Source of the DNA: JAPOXR01 sp965221815
Lineage (GTDB): Bacteria > Pseudomonadota > Alphaproteobacteria > Rhodobacterales > Rhodobacteraceae
DNA length: 64,000 nt
Direction: 5' to 3'
Assembly (NCBI GenBank): GCA_965221815.1
Contig: OZ244915.1
Coordinates: forward strand, 310,001 to 374,000
Positions 60,624 to 64,000 of the stretch are shown in pieces; position 1 is the stretch's first letter; every line of letters begins with the position of its first letter. The notes under the pieces were generated by a model that searched no databases, had not been told where the DNA came from, and worked only from the letters and a program-made list of their open reading frames with translations. A program made the translations under genes and the position numbers.

Positions 60624-61501
60624 CAGACCGCCCCCGGTTGTGCGGTGACGATCCGCGGGGACCAGTCATCGGGATTCGTGACAAACTCGGCATCGCGGGT
60701 GATCGTGAGGCGACGGCCCCCGATTCGCAGGACATCCCCATCCGCATCCACCGAAGCCGGCCAGTGTTCGGCGGCGACCACCATGTCGCTCACCATGCCG
60801 AGGGCGATCAGGCGGCGGTATTCCAGCATCCCGGTATAATCACGCTCGAGCCGCGCCAGCGATTCCTGGTACTCGACCTCGGCGAGACGGATGCCGGCGG
60901 TCCATCCCTGAGCCGCCCATTCGCGCCATTGTGTCTCCTCGCCATCCTTTGGCAGATGGGCCCGTGACGGATCCGGGGGTCCGGCCGTCGGCAACGGGAG
61001 ATAATCACGCCAACTCGGGATTCGCGGGGCAATGCGCGCCGGGCGCAGCATCTCGTAATACTCGGTCGCGGCTTCGGCCGACCGATCATCGCCTTCCCAG
61101 GCGGCGCCGGCGCGCAGGACGACCGGAGGCAGGACCCAACCGGTTGACATCGGGGCCGGGATCGCCACGCGGGAAAAGTCCCAGACCGTGTTGAGTTCGC
61201 GCTCGCGATGGGAATACCCGTGGGCCAGTTCCCAGGATCGCCGGGCCTGACCATGCTGTGCGCCCCAGGCCAGCGCCGCATCGCGCATGCGGCGGGCGCG
61301 AAAATCCGCATCCGGTGGCTCCACCGAAGCGGTCGGGATCTCGAGATCGGCAAATTGCGGGGGTGGCGGCAGGTTCTCTGAAAGCCCACCGACATGGGGC
61401 AGAACCGTGACCGGCCGCGGGGATGGCGGACGCTCATCCGGATTGAAACTGCAGCCGACCAGCAGCGCGGCCGCGAGGATCACCAGCCAGCCCCGCATCA
61501 C
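60623..61501 (-). CDS. dotC: DotC/TraI-family outer-membrane lipoprotein
   Basis: A lipobox signal (VILAAALLVGCSF) is followed by a Pro-rich spacer and the DotC domain: PSWRDYLPLPTAGPPDP, GWTAGIRLAEVEYQESLAR, and LERDYTGMLEYRRLIALGM, the most conserved block of the family, ending VLRIGGRRLTITR. DotC is a core-complex lipoprotein of type IVB systems (TraI in IncI). Confidence 0.88.
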   Translation of the reverse strand: MMRGWLVILAAALLVGCSFNPDERPPSPRPVTVLPHVGGLSENLPPPPQFADLEIPTASVEPPDADFRARRMRDAALAWGAQHGQARRSWELAHGYSHRERELNTVWDFSRVAIPAPMSTGWVLPPVVLRAGAAWEGDDRSAEAATEYYEMLRPARIAPRIPSWRDYLPLPTAGPPDPSRAHLPKDGEETQWREWAAQGWTAGIRLAEVEYQESLARLERDYTGMLEYRRLIALGMVSDMVVAAEHWPASVDADGDVLRIGGRRLTITRDAEFVTNPDDWSPRIVTAQPGAV

Positions 61502-61998
61502 AACTGGTCCACCGGTGGACGCCGCAGCTCGATCCGCCGGGCCGGGGCATCCACAATGATCACCGCGCGGGTCGTGGCGGCCATTCCCGCATCACGGAGG
61601 ATTTCCCAGACCGGCTGGTCCATCACGTTCATTGTCACCATCACCGGTTGGCCCTGGGGTCCTGTTTGTGAGAAGCTGTAACCGATCTGATCCGCCATCG
61701 CCCAGACCAGCGGGGTCAGTGGACCGGTCCAGTCCACCGAGACACGGCGGCGGAGCTCCGGCGGAATCTGGGCCCGATCGGGGGTCGGGACGGCGTCCGG
61801 GCGATGGGGAGCGGCGGACATCTCAATCCCGGCGATGCGGGCTGACGCGGCGGCGGCGCGTTTCATGGCCGCATCGAGTTCGGCATCCACCGGCAGGATC
61901 GTGCGGGTCTCATCCTGGGCCGAACAGGCACTCAGGGTCACCAGACCGATGATGACCGTCACGATGACTTTCCACACAGACATCAGTCTCATCCCCAT
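61498..61998 (-). CDS. dotD: DotD/TraH-family lipoprotein
   Basis: A lipobox signal (VTVIIGLVTLSACSAQ) precedes a small periplasmic domain (RRRVSVDWTGPLTPLVWAMA, YSFSQTGPQGQPVMVTMNV, EILRDAGMAATTRAVIIVDA) as in DotD, which has a secretin N0-like fold. ATG 61998, 61992 and 61983 are all possible starts. It overlaps dotC by 4 bases, the conserved dotD-dotC order. Confidence 0.85.
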   Translation of the reverse strand: MGMRLMSVWKVIVTVIIGLVTLSACSAQDETRTILPVDAELDAAMKRAAAASARIAGIEMSAAPHRPDAVPTPDRAQIPPELRRRVSVDWTGPLTPLVWAMADQIGYSFSQTGPQGQPVMVTMNVMDQPVWEILRDAGMAATTRAVIIVDAPARRIELRRPPVDQL

Positions 61999-62026
61999 AT
62001 CCACCCCATTGATCCCCTGAACGTCT

Positions 62027-62683
62027 CTACCATGTCCGTTCAAAATAATCGAGTTCCCCGAAATCCGCGGGTCCGTTGATATGGGCCACCTGCATGAATT
62101 GCCGGCAGTCGCGGGCGAAGAAACGCAGATCGCCGCGGGGGCGGTCATCATCCGCGTCCACCCGCGTCGAAACGAAGCCGCAACCGTCGCCGGGTCCGAC
62201 AAAGGCATCCGTATAGAGTCGCCCGTCCCATTCCCTGCGAATCCGATCATCCAGCGAATCCACCACCCGGCGCGGGGCCAGCCAGACATTGCGCGGGGCG
62301 AGGCCATCGGTGAAGACCGGGCCGACCAGCACAGTCTCATCAAGCGTGTGCCGGGCAAACAGGCGGGGCGGGTTCAGCAACCCATAGAACCGGTGGCGGT
62401 GGAACTCGCGCCGCCAGATCTCAGCGGCGACCATCTCGTCGGTCCGTTCCGGAAATTGCAGCGTGGCGAGAATCACATCCACATGGACCGAGTCCGGATG
62501 CGGGCGGTTGGGCTGGGCGTTCCAGACATAATCCATGCCGGGTTGCGCATCACAATCCCGGTCATACCCGTCAGCCAGCGGCCAGGCGCCGGCCGGGAGT
62601 GGATTGGCCCCGTCCGGGAGCGGGTTGGCAGGGGTCGGGACGGGTGGGCGATCAGCGATCACCAATGTCTCTGAATCAGGCAT
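62027..62683 (-). CDS. Unknown protein of the dot/pil operon, 218 aa
   Basis: A soluble acidic protein (ADRPPVPTPANPLPDGAN at the start, then VHVDVILATLQFPERTD and a folded region with many Arg and Trp). It has no signal peptide. No family known. It precedes dotD by 28 bases on the same strand. Confidence 0.6.
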   Translation of the reverse strand: MPDSETLVIADRPPVPTPANPLPDGANPLPAGAWPLADGYDRDCDAQPGMDYVWNAQPNRPHPDSVHVDVILATLQFPERTDEMVAAEIWRREFHRHRFYGLLNPPRLFARHTLDETVLVGPVFTDGLAPRNVWLAPRRVVDSLDDRIRREWDGRLYTDAFVGPGDGCGFVSTRVDADDDRPRGDLRFFARDCRQFMQVAHINGPADFGELDYFERTW

Positions 62684-62710
62684 GATGTTGTCTCCTTGAA
62701 TGATTTCGAA

Positions 62711-64000
62711 TCACATCGACGGGGTCGGGGAGGGCAGCGAATCCGATGCGCGGGGGCGACGGGCTTCGCGCCGCCGCACAGCCTTGGCTGCGCGCCGCCG
62801 TTCGTGATGGCGGGCAAAGGCTTCGGTCTCGTCCGGGTCAGCCACCGGGCGGGGTGCGGCGCGGGAGCCGGCTTTCGGGCGGCCGTAATGGGACTTCGTG
62901 TCCGGGGAGGAATGGCCGGCCAGCGCCGAGATCTCCGCCGCCGACAGGCCCGCGGCCTTCGCCCGGTCGATGAAGTCGTGGCGCATCGAATACAACGTCA
63001 GGGGATCCGAACCCCCTGATTTCTTGCGCGGGGGTGTGTACAGGCCGCGCGCCGCGAGTGTCTCTCCGGTGCGGGTCAGGGTCCGGCGGATGCGACGGTG
63101 GGCCAGCTCCTGCCAGCCGTCGCGATGTTCGGCATCCTGGGTCAGGATCGCGGCGGCGCAGACGGCGATGCGGGTGGTGAGCGCATGACCATGCAGTCCG
63201 ATCGTGCGGTGGGCGGGCAGGTCTTTGGAATCGATGAATGTGGCCTTGGCGGTGCGGACCCGGATCCAGAGCGGTCCGAGATCCAGGAGGGCCGTCAGCG
63301 GGTTGCGGTAATAGGCCAGGCGTTCGGAATGCCGGTGGGCCGGGGGTGGCGGGTCGGACTCATCAAGGGATCGATGATAGAGGGGCAGAAGATCCTGCCG
63401 TTCGCCGTCAATCTCGAGCAGAAGAGACGCCGAGGGCCATTCCACGATCCGGATCCCGGTGGCCCAGACGGCTTCGGCGAGGGTGGCCGTCTGGGAGACC
63501 CAACCCGCTTTCGAGTTGAGCAGGTCATCTTCCGCATACAGCAGTTCGACCGGTGTCATTGCAGGCTGGAGACAGGCCAGGATTTCGCCCAGCAGGGCCG
63601 CGTCAATCGGGGTGTGCGCGTCGCTGTCCGGCGCATCGGGCTGCAGATGCCCGACATCATTCTGCCGCCAGATGTCGGTCCGGCCCTTGAAAACAGCCGG
63701 GGCGTCAGTGGACGAGGGTGGGGGCGCCGTGTCCAGTGACACGGCCAGATAGGCTTCGAGCTGATCCTCGTCCGGGCGCGGTGTCTGCGCCAGGGCCGTC
63801 AGCGCATGGCGCAGCAGCGGCTCATGGGCGGTGGCGACATGCAGGCGATCGAGTGAGGCCGCACTGTCAAGGGCGGCGAGGGCGCGAATCGCATCCTTCT
63901 CGGCCGCCGCCGCGGCGGGTGTGACCTGTGAGCGGGCCTGGCCCAGGGACGGGGAGGTGGCGAGGGCGCGCCAGCCGATAATCTCGACCGGGAGCCCGGC
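62711..64000 (-). CDS. Tyrosine-recombinase-like protein, 5' end beyond the window
   Basis: The frame is open from the right edge to 62711 (430 codons); a GTG at 63742 is internal, since upstream codons continue without a stop (VEIIGWRALATSPSLGQ, then HVATAHEPLLRHALTALA). Near the C-terminus LTLYSMRHDFIDRAKAAGLS and AEISALAGHSSPDTKSHYGR give the Arg-x-x-His, Gly-His and final Tyr pattern of tyrosine recombinases. The C-terminus is a basic tail. It may integrate or resolve the element, or invert pilV segments. The N-terminal part is not in view. Confidence 0.72.
   Translation of the reverse strand, partial: AGLPVEIIGWRALATSPSLGQARSQVTPAAAAAEKDAIRALAALDSAASLDRLHVATAHEPLLRHALTALAQTPRPDEDQLEAYLAVSLDTAPPPSSTDAPAVFKGRTDIWRQNDVGHLQPDAPDSDAHTPIDAALLGEILACLQPAMTPVELLYAEDDLLNSKAGWVSQTATLAEAVWATGIRIVEWPSASLLLEIDGERQDLLPLYHRSLDESDPPPPAHRHSERLAYYRNPLTALLDLGPLWIRVRTAKATFIDSKDLPAHRTIGLHGHALTTRIAVCAAAILTQDAEHRDGWQELAHRRIRRTLTRTGETLAARGLYTPPRKKSGGSDPLTLYSMRHDFIDRAKAAGLSAAEISALAGHSSPDTKSHYGRPKAGSRAAPRPVADPDETEAFARHHERRRAAKAVRRREARRPRASDSLPSPTPSM

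Noticed and set aside
1..64000. tRNA or rRNA genes
   Set aside because: No cloverleaf-like pattern or ribosomal sequence was noticed while reading; a dedicated tool was not available.

Overview
GENERAL PICTURE. The window is GC-rich (clearly above 60 percent by eye), gene-dense accessory DNA, most likely from an alphaproteobacterium and most likely a conjugative plasmid or integrative conjugative element. No ribosomal, tRNA or housekeeping genes are visible. The backbone combines an IncI-type thin (type IVb) pilus with Dot/Icm-like (MPF-I) conjugation proteins: DotA/TraY, DotC, DotD, PilL, PilP, PilQ, PilR, PilS, a prepilin peptidase and three PilV-like tip prepilins. No relaxase, coupling protein or DotO/TraU ATPase lies in the window, so the transfer system continues outside it. 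The taxonomic guess rests on composition and on the strawberry-notch helicase, and is soft.

LAYOUT. 1-8.6 kb (minus): an unknown gene running off the left edge, a giant strawberry-notch-like SF2 helicase and an ankyrin protein. 8.9-17.6 kb (plus): an unknown gene, a DNA methyltransferase-HNH fusion with a C10 tract, a nuclease-like secreted protein, a membrane protein, DotA/TraY and small genes. 17.6-36.5 kb: a defence/toxin-antitoxin island holding a D12 methyltransferase, three AbiEii-type nucleotidyltransferase loci, a PIN-domain toxin, a HepT/MntA pair, a second methyltransferase-HNH fusion with a G14 tract, and an abiEi gene split by a 2.4-kb transposon-like unit. 37.1-42.1 kb (minus): prepilin peptidase and three tandem PilV-like genes, coupled to another AbiEii-type pair (to 43.2 kb). 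43.2-43.65 kb: a long perfect hairpin and four 22-bp iteron-like repeats. 43.6-47.8 kb (minus): M15-like peptidase, secreted protein, ankyrin protein, HD hydrolase, serine resolvase. 48.2-53 kb: a frame-off secreted protein with a C15 tract, then a nuclease, LysM-PilL and membrane proteins. 53-55.4 kb: an archaeal-type AAA ATPase. 55.9-64 kb (minus): HU-like protein, PilS, PilR, PilQ, PilP, DotC, DotD, an unknown gene and a tyrosine-recombinase-like gene running off the right edge.

MAIN DISCOVERIES. (1) Positions 33996-36397 form a transposon-like unit with perfect 21-bp terminal inverted repeats and an 8-bp target duplication. It carries a single-chain restriction-modification gene and one small gene but no recognisable transposase, and it splits abiEi so precisely that the old reading frame can be rebuilt. 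(2) Three restriction/methylation genes each hold a C/G homopolymer of 10-14 bases inside the reading frame. A fourth tract (15 bases) sits between a good ribosome-binding site/start and the signal peptide of a secreted protein and puts it out of frame. This looks like phase variation of several methyltransferases at once. (3) Three unrelated toxin families (PIN, HepT, AbiEii) carry nearly identical C-terminal ankyrin tails, and two of the copies are about 98 percent identical DNA direct repeats flanking a methyltransferase gene. This suggests modular toxin-head/ankyrin-tail exchange. Everything here was read by eye: homologies are family-level recognition and were not checked against a database.
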